NCBI RefSeq assembly: GCF_000376445.1 | Contig: NZ_AQXI01000001.1 | Coordinates: 2,257,734 to 2,321,733 of the forward strand | Source of the DNA: Haladaptatus paucihalophilus DX253 | Lineage (GTDB): Archaea; Halobacteriota; Halobacteria; Halobacteriales; Haladaptataceae | Length of the DNA: 64,000 bases | Direction: 5' to 3' | Part shown: positions 45,996-54,601 of the stretch, piece after piece | Layout of the letters: every line of letters begins with the position of its first letter | Numbering within the stretch: position 1 is the stretch's first letter | Program-made: the position numbers and the translations under genes | Notes under the pieces: model-generated | Told to the model about the DNA's origin: nothing | What the model saw: only the letters and a program-made list of their open reading frames with translations | The model's database searches: none

Positions 45996-46037
45996 ACACG
46001 TAGTCGGGTGCGTAGGGGAGTAAAAACGTCGGATGCG

Positions 46038-46334
46038 CTACAGCGGCAGGCGCTCGATGAGCTTGTCCACGAACGACGGCTCCTCGTCTACCTCCTCGGG
46101 GTCGGGAACGACGCGCTCGTCCGGGCGGATGAGCGTTCGTCCCTCCTCCATTCCGGCTTCTATCAGCCCATCCTGTTTCAGGTTCGCGAGCGCGTCCTCC
46201 AACTCGTCGATGCCCGCCTCCACGTGAGAGCGCAGTTCGAAGACCGTCATGCCGTCTTCACTCCGGTCGACGAGGGCGTCGAGTACCCGGACCTCGATGT
46301 CCGGCCGACGTCGGTACTCCCGCTTGGCCTTCAT
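46038..46334 (-). CDS. Small winged-helix-like protein (DUF6432-like)
   Basis: 98 residues from the ATG at 46334 (MKAKREYRRRPDIEVRVLDAL). The basic N-terminus is followed by a winged-helix pattern (TVFELRSHVEAGIDELEDAL, LIEAGMEEGRT) and a proline-rich tail. It resembles haloarchaeal DUF6432 proteins, a match by eye. Possibly a DNA-binding regulator; the target is unknown. Confidence 0.7.
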   Translation of the reverse strand: MKAKREYRRRPDIEVRVLDALVDRSEDGMTVFELRSHVEAGIDELEDALANLKQDGLIEAGMEEGRTLIRPDERVVPDPEEVDEEPSFVDKLIERLPL

Positions 46335-46542
46335 GTTTGTCCCTATGTCACCCCGGTTTTTAGCCTTACCTCCCGTTCGACCTCGGCGACCGATGACCCC
46401 GAAAAAATCAGCACGTCGTCGGCCTCGACGGAGCGTCTCGCCGCACGGTTTCGACGTGCTCCGGAACGCGACTGTCGATAGCGGAACCGTATCAAATATT
46501 CTCCAGGAAACTATCATGGTGTATGATAACATTTGTTAACTC

Positions 46543-47028
46543 ATGACATCCAGCGCGCTCGACGAAATCGACGAAGGAATCCTGTACGCGCTCCAGCGCG
46601 ATGCCCGCGGTTCGACCACGACCGACCTCGGAAACCGATTCGGCGTGTCGGCCAGCACGGTGAGTAACCGAATCGACCAACTCGAATCCGACGGCATCAT
46701 CACGGGGTATCAAGCGACGGTCGATTACGAACGGGCCGGATTTCCGCTGAACGTGTTGATGGTCTGTTCCGCGCCCGTCGGCGAACGGAGCGAATTGGCT
46801 CAACGGGTGCTCGACATCCCCGGCGTCGTGAACGTGCGCGAACTGATGATCGGCGAGAACAACATACGGATAGAAACCGTCGGCACGTCGAACGACGATT
46901 TGACGAGAATCGCAACCGCGCTCCCCGAGTTGGGGCTGGTACTCAAAGACGAGATTCTGATTCGGGACCAGTACTTTCAGCCGTTGAAGCAGTTCAGAAT
47001 CGACGAGGACCGAACCGGCGAGGAATGA
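46543..47028 (+). CDS. Lrp/AsnC-family transcriptional regulator
   Basis: 161 residues. N-terminal HTH: IDEGILYALQRDARGSTTTD with recognition helix SASTVSNRIDQLESDG, then the AsnC ligand domain (about 65-150; PLNVLMVCSAPVGE, VNVRELMIGENNIRIE). The last 20 residues are extra compared with minimal Lrp proteins. Probably senses an amino acid or related metabolite; the ligand is unknown. Confidence 0.9.
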   Translation: MTSSALDEIDEGILYALQRDARGSTTTDLGNRFGVSASTVSNRIDQLESDGIITGYQATVDYERAGFPLNVLMVCSAPVGERSELAQRVLDIPGVVNVRELMIGENNIRIETVGTSNDDLTRIATALPELGLVLKDEILIRDQYFQPLKQFRIDEDRTGEE

Positions 47029-47155
47029 CCCGTCTTCCGCCGCGGTCGAAACAGTTTCGACTGGGTATAAGTCGAATTGAAACTTTCACAGCTTCTGTGC
47101 CCGAGCCGTCAAAATGAGTTATGCGATTGGCATATCGATACGTCATCGTCGAACG

Positions 47156-47521
47156 ATGCCCAGCGCACCGAAGCGACTCACGAACCGAGAACTCGCGGAA
47201 CGGTCTCACTCGACGTCCCGTTCCGACGTCCCATTGAACGTGCTCTTCCGGATACTGAGCGACCGGGTACGGCGGCGGCTACTCCTCCTGTTGTCCTCCG
47301 GCGACGGGTGGATTTCCATCGACGAACTGGCGGACGAACTGCTTGCCGAACGGGACGCGACGTCCCGAGAGTCGCTGCTGGTCGCGCTGCACCACACCCA
47401 CCTCCCACAGATGGCCGATGCAGGGCTACTGGCATACGACTCCGAGACCGATGCCGTGCGATATCGGTCCGACGCTCGGCTCGAACGCCTGTTGGACGAG
47501 ATTACGGCGTTCGACGGGTGA
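47156..47521 (+). CDS. DUF7344-type winged-helix regulator
   Basis: 121 residues from the ATG at 47156 (MPSAPKRLTNRELAERSHST); an ATG at 47114 would add 14. The winged helix begins with VLFRILSDRVRRRLLLLLSS and includes HHTHLPQMADAGLLAYD, the signature shared with genes at 14605, 20114 and 36153. An ATATCGATA stretch about 25 bp upstream of 47156 supports that start. Confidence 0.78.
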   Translation: MPSAPKRLTNRELAERSHSTSRSDVPLNVLFRILSDRVRRRLLLLLSSGDGWISIDELADELLAERDATSRESLLVALHHTHLPQMADAGLLAYDSETDAVRYRSDARLERLLDEITAFDG

Positions 47522-47567
47522 CCGTCGCCCGCTAGAACACGGTTTTGACGGCCAGCGGTAGGGATTC

Positions 47568-49016
47568 CTATTCTTCGACCCGCTCGCTCGCGTCCCGAAG
47601 CAAGCCGTCCAGAATCTCCGGCGTCGTCGGGTGGTACGCCCTGTCCGGCACGTCGCGGACGTCCATACCGCGCTCTATCACGACCTGCATCGTCTTCGCC
47701 ATCACGTCGGCGTGGTAGTGCAACCCCTGATAGCCGAGAACGGTGCCGTCGTCCGCATCCGCCACGAGTTTCGCCAGCCCTCTCGACGCCTGTTTCGTCT
47801 TGAACACGCCGTCGTCTGCCGCGCGTCGGCTAACGGCGACGTAGTTCCTCCCAGTCGCTTCCGCCGCCGTCTCCGACAGTCCCACTCTGGCGAAGGGATA
47901 CACCCCGACCGCCGAGAAGATGACGTGGTGGCGGACGTTCTCGTACGGTTCGAGGTCGTCTCCGCGAGCGTGTGCGAGGATGTTCTCGGCGGCTTTGAAG
48001 CCCTGTTCTTTTGCCACGTGGAGAATCGGCTCCTTGCCGTTCACGTCCCCCACGACGAACGTTCGGGGGTCGTCGCGGGCCTGCATCGTGTCTTCGACCC
48101 ACCCGCCACCGAATTCGAGTGCGGTGTTCTCCAGTCCGAGTCCGTCGAGGTTTGGCCGCCGTCCCGTAAAGAGGAACAACTCGTCCGCGTCGATGGTCCT
48201 CGATTCCCCGTCCCCGTCTCTGCCTCCGCCGCCGTTTCTACCTCCGTTCCCACTCCCTCTTTGTTCGACGTGGAGCTGAACCCCGTCCCCCGTCGATTCG
48301 ACCCGCTTTTCGTACGTTCGGGTCAGTATCTCGATTCCGAACTCCTCGCGGTAGATGTCGAGCAGTTCGTCGCCGAACGGCGAATCGGCCTCGTCCAGCG
48401 GATGCTCGTCGTGTTCGATGACGGTGAGGTCCATCCCCGCCGCCTCGCTGAGGTACGGGACGAGTTCGAGGCCGGTGTATCCGAACCCCATCACGACGCC
48501 CGAGTCGGGGAACTCGGTCGCGTCCAGCACGTCCGCGCTGGTCATGTAGTCCACGTCGTTCATGCCGGGTAGGTCGGGCACGTTCACTTTCGACCCCGTG
48601 GCGATGACGACGTAATCGGCCTCGATTTCTCGCCCGTCGATTTCGACCGTGTGGTCGTCTACGAGCCGTGCGGTGTCGTGATAGAACGCCACGTTCTCCC
48701 GCTCGGCGAGGTCGTGTACCGCGGCGCGCCGGTGTTCCGCGAAGCCGAGCACGTGGTCGTTTTTCAGCTCCACCACCGACTCCAAATCAACCTCCGGCGT
48801 CCCGGACAGCCGCGGGTCGTGACGCGCTTGATACCGATGACTCGCCGCCGACAGCACCTCCTTCGACGGCATACAGCCGCGGAGGATGCACAACCCGCCG
48901 CCGGGGTCGCCGTCATCGACGAGGGTCAGTCGAACGGTCGGGTCCTCCGCGAGACTCTGTGCCACGGCGACCCCCGCGCTTCCATACGCGCCGATGATGA
49001 CGACGTGCGTTGTCAT
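47568..49016 (-). CDS. Dihydrolipoamide-dehydrogenase-like flavoprotein disulfide reductase
   Basis: 482 residues. FAD-binding start VVIIGAYGSAGVAVA has one residue more than the usual GxGxxG; the redox pair is Cys43-Cys48 in GGGLCILRGCMPSK; the second dinucleotide site lies in VVMGFGYTGLELVPYLSE; and the C-terminal His-Glu is in AYHPTTPEI. A Gly/Asp/Arg-rich insertion (about 255-270, RNGGGGRDGDGE) is unusual. There are no 2-oxoacid dehydrogenase genes beside it, so the substrate may be another disulfide. Confidence 0.88.
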   Translation of the reverse strand: MTTHVVIIGAYGSAGVAVAQSLAEDPTVRLTLVDDGDPGGGLCILRGCMPSKEVLSAASHRYQARHDPRLSGTPEVDLESVVELKNDHVLGFAEHRRAAVHDLAERENVAFYHDTARLVDDHTVEIDGREIEADYVVIATGSKVNVPDLPGMNDVDYMTSADVLDATEFPDSGVVMGFGYTGLELVPYLSEAAGMDLTVIEHDEHPLDEADSPFGDELLDIYREEFGIEILTRTYEKRVESTGDGVQLHVEQRGSGNGGRNGGGGRDGDGESRTIDADELFLFTGRRPNLDGLGLENTALEFGGGWVEDTMQARDDPRTFVVGDVNGKEPILHVAKEQGFKAAENILAHARGDDLEPYENVRHHVIFSAVGVYPFARVGLSETAAEATGRNYVAVSRRAADDGVFKTKQASRGLAKLVADADDGTVLGYQGLHYHADVMAKTMQVVIERGMDVRDVPDRAYHPTTPEILDGLLRDASERVEE

Positions 49017-49110
49017 GTGTATCCAGTCTCGGTCAGGGATGTTAGCGGTTTAGGCGGCGGCGAGGATGGTGGGTTTCTCGAACCGCCTCTGGCGGCTCGA
49101 AATCGGTTTT

Positions 49111-49210
49111 TCCAGTACTATACAGGGGGTTTTAGTATCTTTTAGTATTATTCAGTGCACTTTGGGATTTTAAACTGGAGTTCAGTATTACGCGATGGGA
49201 TTCAGTATCA
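49111..49210. promoter_or_regulatory. 10-bp-phased TTYAGTAT motif array
   Basis: TTTAGTAT or TTCAGTAT occurs at 49131, 49141, 49181 and 49201, with degenerate copies TCCAGTACTA at 49111 and TTCAGTGCAC at 49151. All begin at exact multiples of 10 bp from each other (0, 20, 30, 40, 70, 90). The array is AT-richer than its surroundings and lies 95-195 bp upstream of the flavoprotein gene. It could be a multi-site regulator target or a bent-DNA segment. Confidence 0.6.
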
Positions 49211-49331
49211 CCGCTCGCTCGGAAATGAGTTCGCTTACGGGAGTCCTCCGAACGGGACTGCCGTAACGAAGACGCCGAAAGCCACCGCCACGCTCGTTAC
49301 GAGTTGGTATTGGTTTGTCCGGGACTGCAAA

Positions 49332-49471
49332 TACAGACGTCACTGAAACCGCAACCGCAAACCGCATCAGCCACACCCTCCCCAACCGATTCGCTTCGCT
49401 CATCCCTCGCGCAACTTCACCGAGGCGACGCGGCCGACAGCTGGCCGCGCCGCCCCGCCAGCGCGCGCCAC
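49332..49471 (+). repeat. Copy of the dispersed hairpin repeat
   Basis: 49361-49471 matches the reverse complement of 31959-32070 over about 110 bp, and 49332-49392 matches 31763-31830. It contains the same G/C-rich hairpin (GGCGACGCGGCC against GGCCGCGCCGCC around GACAGCT) with one mismatch. Sequence outside the repeat is unrelated. Confidence 0.8.
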
Positions 49472-49562
49472 GATGAACGGACGAGATGCGGGGAACGAGT
49501 CAATCGCTACGGTGCGTGTACCGGCAGGTCGAAACGGCCGTGAACAGTGCGGTCGCGCGGTG

Positions 49563-50516
49563 CTATCTGGAAATCTCGCGCGCTTCCGTGTCCATCACGC
49601 CCTCGACTTCCGCCCGCGTGACGACGGCCACGTCGCCCGGAATCGTTCGCTTGAGGGCGGCGGTGGCGGCCCCGTATTCCAGCGCGGTCGGGACGGATTC
49701 GCCGTCGAGGCGGCGGGCGAGGAACGCGCCGACGAAGGCGTCGCCGGTGCCGATGGGATCCACGGTGTCCGTGTCGAAGGCGGACTGCTCGTGAATCTCG
49801 CCGTCGTGGAGCGCCAGCGCGCCGTTCGACCCGCGGGTGACGACGACGGTTTCGAAGTCCCAGTCGTCAGCGAGGCCGCGGGCGATGTCGGCGGCGTCGC
49901 CGGAGCGGTCGAGGACGGTTCTGGCGTCGCGTTCGGCCGTGACGAGCACGTCGATGCGGGGGAACAGCGCGGTGAGCGACTCGCGCGCTTCGGCGGGCGA
50001 CCAGAGTTTCGACCGGTAGTTCACGTCGAAGGCGGTGGTCGTCCCGGCGTCCTGTGCCGCCGCGAGCACCTCGTCCACGGTGGATTCGAGCGTCGCGGAC
50101 AGCGCGGGCGTGATGCCGCTAGTGTAGAAGGTTCGGGCGTCTCGAATCCGGTCGAGCGCCACGTCGTCGGCGGTTGCCGTCGTGACCGCGGCGTCGGCGC
50201 GGTCGTAGATGACGTTCGTGCCGCGCGGGTCGGTGCCGTGTTCGAGGTAGTAGGTCCCCTGTCGTCCCTCGTCGCTCCACGCGATTTCGGTGTCGATGCC
50301 GTACCGTCGGAGTCCGGCGACGACGCGCCGTCCGAGCGGCGAGTCGGGGAGCTTCGAGGTCCACATCGCCTCGGCACCGAGTCGGTGGGCGGCGATAGCG
50401 ACGTTGCTCTCCGCGCCGGCGGCACGGAGTTCGAGCGACGAGGTGCTCTCGATGCGTTCGCGGTCGGGCGGCGAGAGCCGCAACATGGTCTCGCCGAATG
50501 TCACGAGGTCGGTCAT
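49563..50516 (-). CDS. kdgK: 2-keto-3-deoxygluconate kinase (PfkB family)
   Basis: 317 residues from the ATG at 50516 ([20 protein letters not shown]). The PfkB signatures are present: [14 protein letters not shown] near the N-terminus and [14 protein letters not shown] with the catalytic Asp in GTGD (the usual first Ala is Thr). The N-terminus [11 protein letters not shown] is typical of KDG/KDPG-pathway kinases in haloarchaea. It should phosphorylate 2-keto-3-deoxygluconate in the semi-phosphorylative Entner-Doudoroff route. Confidence 0.87.
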   Translation of the reverse strand: MTDLVTFGETMLRLSPPDRERIESTSSLELRAAGAESNVAIAAHRLGAEAMWTSKLPDSPLGRRVVAGLRRYGIDTEIAWSDEGRQGTYYLEHGTDPRGTNVIYDRADAAVTTATADDVALDRIRDARTFYTSGITPALSATLESTVDEVLAAAQDAGTTTAFDVNYRSKLWSPAEARESLTALFPRIDVLVTAERDARTVLDRSGDAADIARGLADDWDFETVVVTRGSNGALALHDGEIHEQSAFDTDTVDPIGTGDAFVGAFLARRLDGESVPTALEYGAATAALKRTIPGDVAVVTRAEVEGVMDTEAREISR

Positions 50517-50604
50517 ACCCGCGAGATGCACCCCGGTGCCCATAGTTTCCCCGGTGCGGGGTCGAAAAACGAGTTCGTTTCAGCTCCGTGCCGACTTCAG
50601 CGAG

Positions 50605-51420
50605 TCAGTTCCACGGTCCGAAGTCGGGGTCAACTTGGCGCTCTTCCCGCTCGATGTTGTCGATTTTCTCGATGTCCTCGTCGTCCAGTTCGAGGGTGAG
50701 CGCGTCGTAGTTGTCCTCGATGTGGTCCTCACCCGTGGCCTTCGGGATGGCGACCACGTTGTCCTTCGACATGAGCCACGCGAGGCTGACCTGCGCTTCG
50801 CTGGTCTCGTGCTTCTCGGCGATGTCGGTCAGTTCGGGCACGTTAAACACGTTGCCGCGGGCGAGCGGCGAGTACGCGACGAGCGTGATGTCGTTTTCCT
50901 GCGCGTACTCGACCAGCTCGTCCTGCTGGAGGAGCGGGTGCATCTCGACCTGATTGGCGTAGATGGGTGCGTCGAGGATTTCTTTCGCCTCTTCCAGATG
51001 CTCGGGTTCGAAGTTGCTCAGGCCGACGTGCTTGATTTTGCCCTCGTCGTACAGTTCGTTGAACGCCGCGAGCGTCTCTTCGGGGTCGTACTCGCGAGCG
51101 GGCCAGTGGACGTAGAGCAGGTCAACGTAGTCCGTGCCGAGTTTGTCCAGACTCTTCTCGGTCGTTTCGAGCACGTCGTCGTGTGCGAGGTTGTCTATCC
51201 AGACCTTCGTGGCGAGGAAGAAGTCCTCGCGGTCCACCGACGAGTCGGCGATTCCTCTGCCGACGTCCTCCTCGTTCCCGTAGGCTTGGGCGGTATCGAC
51301 GTGTTCGTAGCCCAAATCGAGGGCGTAGGCGACGCTGTGTGCACACTCGTCGCTGTCCGTGTTCTCCCACGTTCCGAGTCCGAGTTTCGGAATTCCGTCG
51401 CTGTTGGCGTCGTATGTCAT
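50605..51420 (-). CDS. Aldo/keto reductase
   Basis: 271 residues from the ATG at 51420 (MTYDANSDGIPKLGLGTWEN). The catalytic tetrad is visible: Asp and Tyr in VDTAQAYGNE, Lys in LATKVW, His in LLYVHWP. The NADP(H)-binding C-terminal region is IPKATGEDHIEDN. It reduces an aldehyde or ketone; the substrate is not known. Start chosen because it gives the standard N-terminus; an ATG at 51444 adds eight residues. Confidence 0.9.
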   Translation of the reverse strand: MTYDANSDGIPKLGLGTWENTDSDECAHSVAYALDLGYEHVDTAQAYGNEEDVGRGIADSSVDREDFFLATKVWIDNLAHDDVLETTEKSLDKLGTDYVDLLYVHWPAREYDPEETLAAFNELYDEGKIKHVGLSNFEPEHLEEAKEILDAPIYANQVEMHPLLQQDELVEYAQENDITLVAYSPLARGNVFNVPELTDIAEKHETSEAQVSLAWLMSKDNVVAIPKATGEDHIEDNYDALTLELDDEDIEKIDNIEREERQVDPDFGPWN

Positions 51421-51543
51421 CGTATTTCCTGCAAGGGGAAGCAACGAAAAAGGGGTTGTGGCGGCGGAAATCCTGTGGGGGGAATCGTCCCTTCGATTCC
51501 CGCTTCCGGAGAACTTAACCGCGCTCCGACAGACTGGCCGTGT

Positions 51544-52212
51544 ATGCGAATCGCACTCTTAGGGGGTACCGGCGACATCGGGCAGGGACTCGCGCTCCGT
51601 TGGGCGTACGACACGGACCACGAGGTCATCATCGGCTCGCGCGACCCCGAAAAAGCCCGCACGAAGGCGACAGAGTACGAAACCGAACTCGACAGTCTGG
51701 GCGTCTCCCGCTCCATCAACGGCTTCGCCAACGGCATGGCCGCCGAACGCGGAGATATGGTCGTGCTCGCCGTTCCGCCGTTCCACATCCGCGACACTAT
51801 CGAGGCGGTCGCGGACCGCCTCGACGACGTGGACGTCCTCGTCACCCCCGCCGTGGGGATGGACCGCGACGAAACCGGGTTCCACTACAAGCCGCCGAAC
51901 GTCGGAAGCGTCAGCGAACTCGTCGCGGACACCGCACCGGACGGCGTTCCCGTGGTCGGCGCGTTCCACAACCTCTCGGCCGACCGTCTCGCCGACCTCA
52001 GCCTCGACCTCGACCAGGACACGCTCCTCGTCGGTGACGACGACGATGCCAAGGAACTCGTCGGACGACTCGCCGAAGAGATAGACGGACTGCGGGCGCT
52101 CGACGCCGGTGGCATCGGAAACAGCGCGGAAGTCGAGAGCATGACGCCGCTCCTCATCAACCTCGCGCTCGAAAACGAGGGGATGCACGACGTCGGCGTG
52201 CGGTTCGAATAG
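51544..52212 (+). CDS. npdG: F420-dependent NADP reductase
   Basis: 222 residues from the ATG at 51544 (MRIALLGGTGDIGQGLALRW). NADP-binding GGTGDIG at residues 7-13, VVLAVPP and HDVGVRFE end, with the family PAVGMDRDETGF segment. This enzyme moves electrons between NADPH and coenzyme F420, which haloarchaea make. It is divergent from the aldo/keto reductase gene with 123 bp between starts. Confidence 0.9.
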   Translation: MRIALLGGTGDIGQGLALRWAYDTDHEVIIGSRDPEKARTKATEYETELDSLGVSRSINGFANGMAAERGDMVVLAVPPFHIRDTIEAVADRLDDVDVLVTPAVGMDRDETGFHYKPPNVGSVSELVADTAPDGVPVVGAFHNLSADRLADLSLDLDQDTLLVGDDDDAKELVGRLAEEIDGLRALDAGGIGNSAEVESMTPLLINLALENEGMHDVGVRFE

Positions 52213-52282
52213 CGTCCGCTGGTCGTGAATCCCGGACGGTTCGTAGCTGTTCGAAAAAGACTGCGTTGTGGCGGGACCGGAA

Positions 52283-52552
52283 TTATGCGCCGGCTTTCTC
52301 CAAGACGCGTTCCAAGTCGTCGCGCTGGGTCACGCCGACGAAGCGCTCGACGACGCCCTCGTCGTCCTCGATGACGATGGTCGGAATCGAGCGAACCTGG
52401 TACTCGTTGGCGATGTCTTGGTGCTCGTCCACGTCTACTTTCTCGAATTCGACGCTCTCGTCCCAGTCCTCTTCGAGTTCGTCGAGGATCGGGTCTTGTG
52501 TCTTGCACGGCCCACACCAATCTGCGTAGAAGTCGAGTAACTTGACGGTCAT
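52283..52552 (-). CDS. Thioredoxin-family protein
   Basis: 89 residues. Active site WCGPC at residues 12-16 in LDFYADWCGPCK and cis-Pro in VRSIPTIVIED. The length is short, lacking the first strand/helix of E. coli thioredoxin, as in many archaeal thioredoxins. It is a disulfide reductase. The upstream neighbour on the same strand is 103 bp away, so linkage is uncertain. Confidence 0.92.
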   Translation of the reverse strand: MTVKLLDFYADWCGPCKTQDPILDELEEDWDESVEFEKVDVDEHQDIANEYQVRSIPTIVIEDDEGVVERFVGVTQRDDLERVLEKAGA

Positions 52553-52654
52553 GCGTTGCTCTTGGAAGGTTCCGTCGCCGCGTGCATAAGGGTTTCTTCC
52601 TCCTCGTCCTCTGCCGCCTGTTCGTCACTCTCAGTCGCATCGGCCGCCCTCCAG

Positions 52655-53632
52655 TCAGGTGATTTTCTCGATTCGTCGCTCCATCTCTCCGTCCATCCAC
52701 GCGGCGAGTTCCTCGGGGTCCTCGTCGCGGAACGAGGCGTACTTGTCATAGAATCCCGTGTGTCCCAGAAACCGAACCGCGTCGTAGATGGGGCGGCGCT
52801 CCTCGAACCCGTCCGGGAGGCCGCCCGCCCGGTCCCGATAGCCGTCGTAGAACGCGCGGACTATCTCCTCGGGACCGTCGGCACGGAGCGAGTCGAACTG
52901 GAGGCCCCGCGTGCGCTCTACGTCCCGCACCGGGTCGCCGACGTGCGCGATTTCCCAGTCGAGAAATCCGATTTCCCCCTTGTTTCGCCCCTCGGCGTGG
53001 AAGCAGTTCGGACGCGCCGGGTCGCCGTGGAGGAGCGTCGCTGGTGTGTCGTCCAGCAGTTCTCGGTTGTCCTCCACGGCCTCGATAACGGCGTCGAAGT
53101 GGTGTGAAAAGCGGTCTTGCGACCCGATGTCGCTCATCTCGGTCATCGTCTCGACGAGCACGTCCGTCCACGGTTTCGTCTCCAGTTCCAGACCGTCCGC
53201 GCTCCCGCCGACGATGCGGCCGTGTTCCTCGAAACGAAGCGCGTGGACGTTCGCCAGCGAGAGTCCGACCTGTCGGGCCAGTTCCGCGCGCTCCGTCGCG
53301 TTCGCGTCGGACCACGAAGACAGCAGGTTCTCTCCGACCACCGGTGCCGTCACGAGATACGGAACCGCTCCGGCGCTGTCACTCGCCAGCACCGTCGGGA
53401 CTGGTACGTCGCCGTGTTCGTCCACGTAATCGATTACGGCCCGTTCGCGGGCGATACGCGACCCGTCGCCGACGTTCGACATCTTCAGATACACCGACTC
53501 GCCGTCGCGGAAGTCGATGCCGACGGTTCGATTCTCGTCGTTCCACGAGGGGCCGGAGGGATGTACCGCGTCCACGTCGCGGTCGGGGAACGCGTCGTCG
53601 AGCGCCGCCGCGATCTGTTCGTCCATAGACAT
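52655..53632 (-). CDS. Aminoglycoside phosphotransferase (APH)-fold kinase
   Basis: 325 residues from the ATG at 53632 (MSMDEQIAAALDDAFPDRD); an ATG two codons later is also possible. APH motifs are LLHGDPARPNCF (catalytic loop Asp and Asn) and GFLDWEIAHVGDPVRD. It is a small-molecule kinase in the CotH/choline/aminoglycoside-kinase-like fold. In haloarchaea such genes are not evidence of antibiotic resistance; the acceptor is unknown. The much longer frame that reaches 55051 covers other genes and is not real. Confidence 0.88.
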   Translation of the reverse strand: MSMDEQIAAALDDAFPDRDVDAVHPSGPSWNDENRTVGIDFRDGESVYLKMSNVGDGSRIARERAVIDYVDEHGDVPVPTVLASDSAGAVPYLVTAPVVGENLLSSWSDANATERAELARQVGLSLANVHALRFEEHGRIVGGSADGLELETKPWTDVLVETMTEMSDIGSQDRFSHHFDAVIEAVEDNRELLDDTPATLLHGDPARPNCFHAEGRNKGEIGFLDWEIAHVGDPVRDVERTRGLQFDSLRADGPEEIVRAFYDGYRDRAGGLPDGFEERRPIYDAVRFLGHTGFYDKYASFRDEDPEELAAWMDGEMERRIEKIT

Positions 53633-53728
53633 TAATTCTCCTGCCCCGATAAATGGGTTGGGTGTCTGGAGAACCGGATTCGATAGCATTGCGAAAGGTT
53701 TACCCCGACCGCTCTCGGACCCGAAACC

Positions 53729-53893
53729 ATGAGCAGTGGTCAAAACTCCGGTGGGCTGATGTCCAGCGCCGGACTCGTGCGATACTTCGATGCCGAAGAC
53801 CGGAACGCGATTCGAATCAACCCCAAGACGATATTCGCGTTCGGTGTCTTCTTCGGCGTCTTCATCATGGTGCTGAACTTCCTCGCGCTGTAA
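53729..53893 (+). CDS. Sec61-beta/SecG-like preprotein translocase subunit
   Basis: 54 residues: a hydrophilic N-terminus ([19 protein letters not shown]), a [14 protein letters not shown] stretch, then one membrane helix ([19 protein letters not shown]) at the C-terminus. This is the archaeal Sec61-beta layout. It is the small third subunit of the SecYE translocon. It precedes pdxT by 36 bp on the same strand. It is easily missed because of its length. Confidence 0.92.
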   Translation: MSSGQNSGGLMSSAGLVRYFDAEDRNAIRINPKTIFAFGVFFGVFIMVLNFLAL

Positions 53894-53929
53894 CGAGGCC
53901 CTTTTCCCGACCTGTTCCGAAGTGCCGAT

Positions 53930-54514
53930 ATGAGTCTCAACGCTGGCGTCATCGCCGTCCAAGGCGACGTGAGCGAACACGCCGACGCGATTCGACGGGC
54001 CGGAACCGCCCACGGCGAATCCGTCGCAGTCACCGAAATCCGCCAGTCCGGTATCGTCCCGGACTGTGACCTCCTCTGTATGCCGGGCGGCGAATCGACC
54101 GCCATCTCTCGACTCCTGCAGTCGGAGGGTATCGCCCCCGAGATACAGGCTCACGTGGAGGCCGGAAAGCCGGTTCTCGCCACCTGTGCCGGTCTCATCG
54201 TCGCCGCGACCGACGCCGATGACGAGCGAGTCGATAACCTCGGCCTGCTGGACGTAACCGTCGAGCGCAACGCCTTCGGCCGCCAGAAGGACAGTTTCGA
54301 AGCTCCCCTCGACGTGACCGGCTTGGACGAACCGTACCCGGCCGTCTTCATCCGTGCGCCGCTCATCAGCGACGTCGGGTCGGCGACCGTCCTCGCCGAG
54401 TGGGACGGCCGACCCGTCGCCGTCCAGGACGGACCGGTGGTCGGGACGTCGTTCCACCCTGAACTCACCCCCGACAGTCGGATTCACGGCCTCGCGTTTT
54501 TCGCCGACGAGTAG
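53930..54514 (+). CDS. pdxT: PdxT, PLP synthase glutaminase subunit
   Basis: 194 residues. Class I glutamine amidotransferase: oxyanion loop MPGGEST, nucleophile Cys86 in ATCAGL and the C-terminal His-x-Glu in TSFHPEL. It supplies ammonia to PdxS for pyridoxal 5'-phosphate synthesis; pdxS is not in the window. Confidence 0.95.
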   Translation: MSLNAGVIAVQGDVSEHADAIRRAGTAHGESVAVTEIRQSGIVPDCDLLCMPGGESTAISRLLQSEGIAPEIQAHVEAGKPVLATCAGLIVAATDADDERVDNLGLLDVTVERNAFGRQKDSFEAPLDVTGLDEPYPAVFIRAPLISDVGSATVLAEWDGRPVAVQDGPVVGTSFHPELTPDSRIHGLAFFADE

Positions 54515-54601
54515 GGCGTTCGGCGGTCGGCGCGGGTTTTGTGGGCGCTTCCATTCGCCCGCGGTAAGCAGATTTTTGCCGCTGGGCCGCTTCGGTCCGC
54601 T

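Larger units (their letters stand above)
49017..49562. other. 545-bp gene-free region with phased motifs and repeat
   Basis: Between the flavoprotein start (49016) and the KDG kinase stop (49563). It contains the 10-bp-phased motif array (49111-49210) and a copy of the dispersed hairpin repeat (49332-49471). The short frames in it read through the repeat and are not accepted as genes. Confidence 0.7.

Noticed and set aside
49188-49403. 71-codon open frame starting MSEANRLGRVWLMRF
   Set aside because: It reads through the hairpin repeat and the phased array and is not conserved beyond the repeat part.
52655-53632. Antibiotic resistance gene
   Set aside because: The APH fold is shared by many metabolic kinases, and aminoglycosides are not natural targets in haloarchaea.
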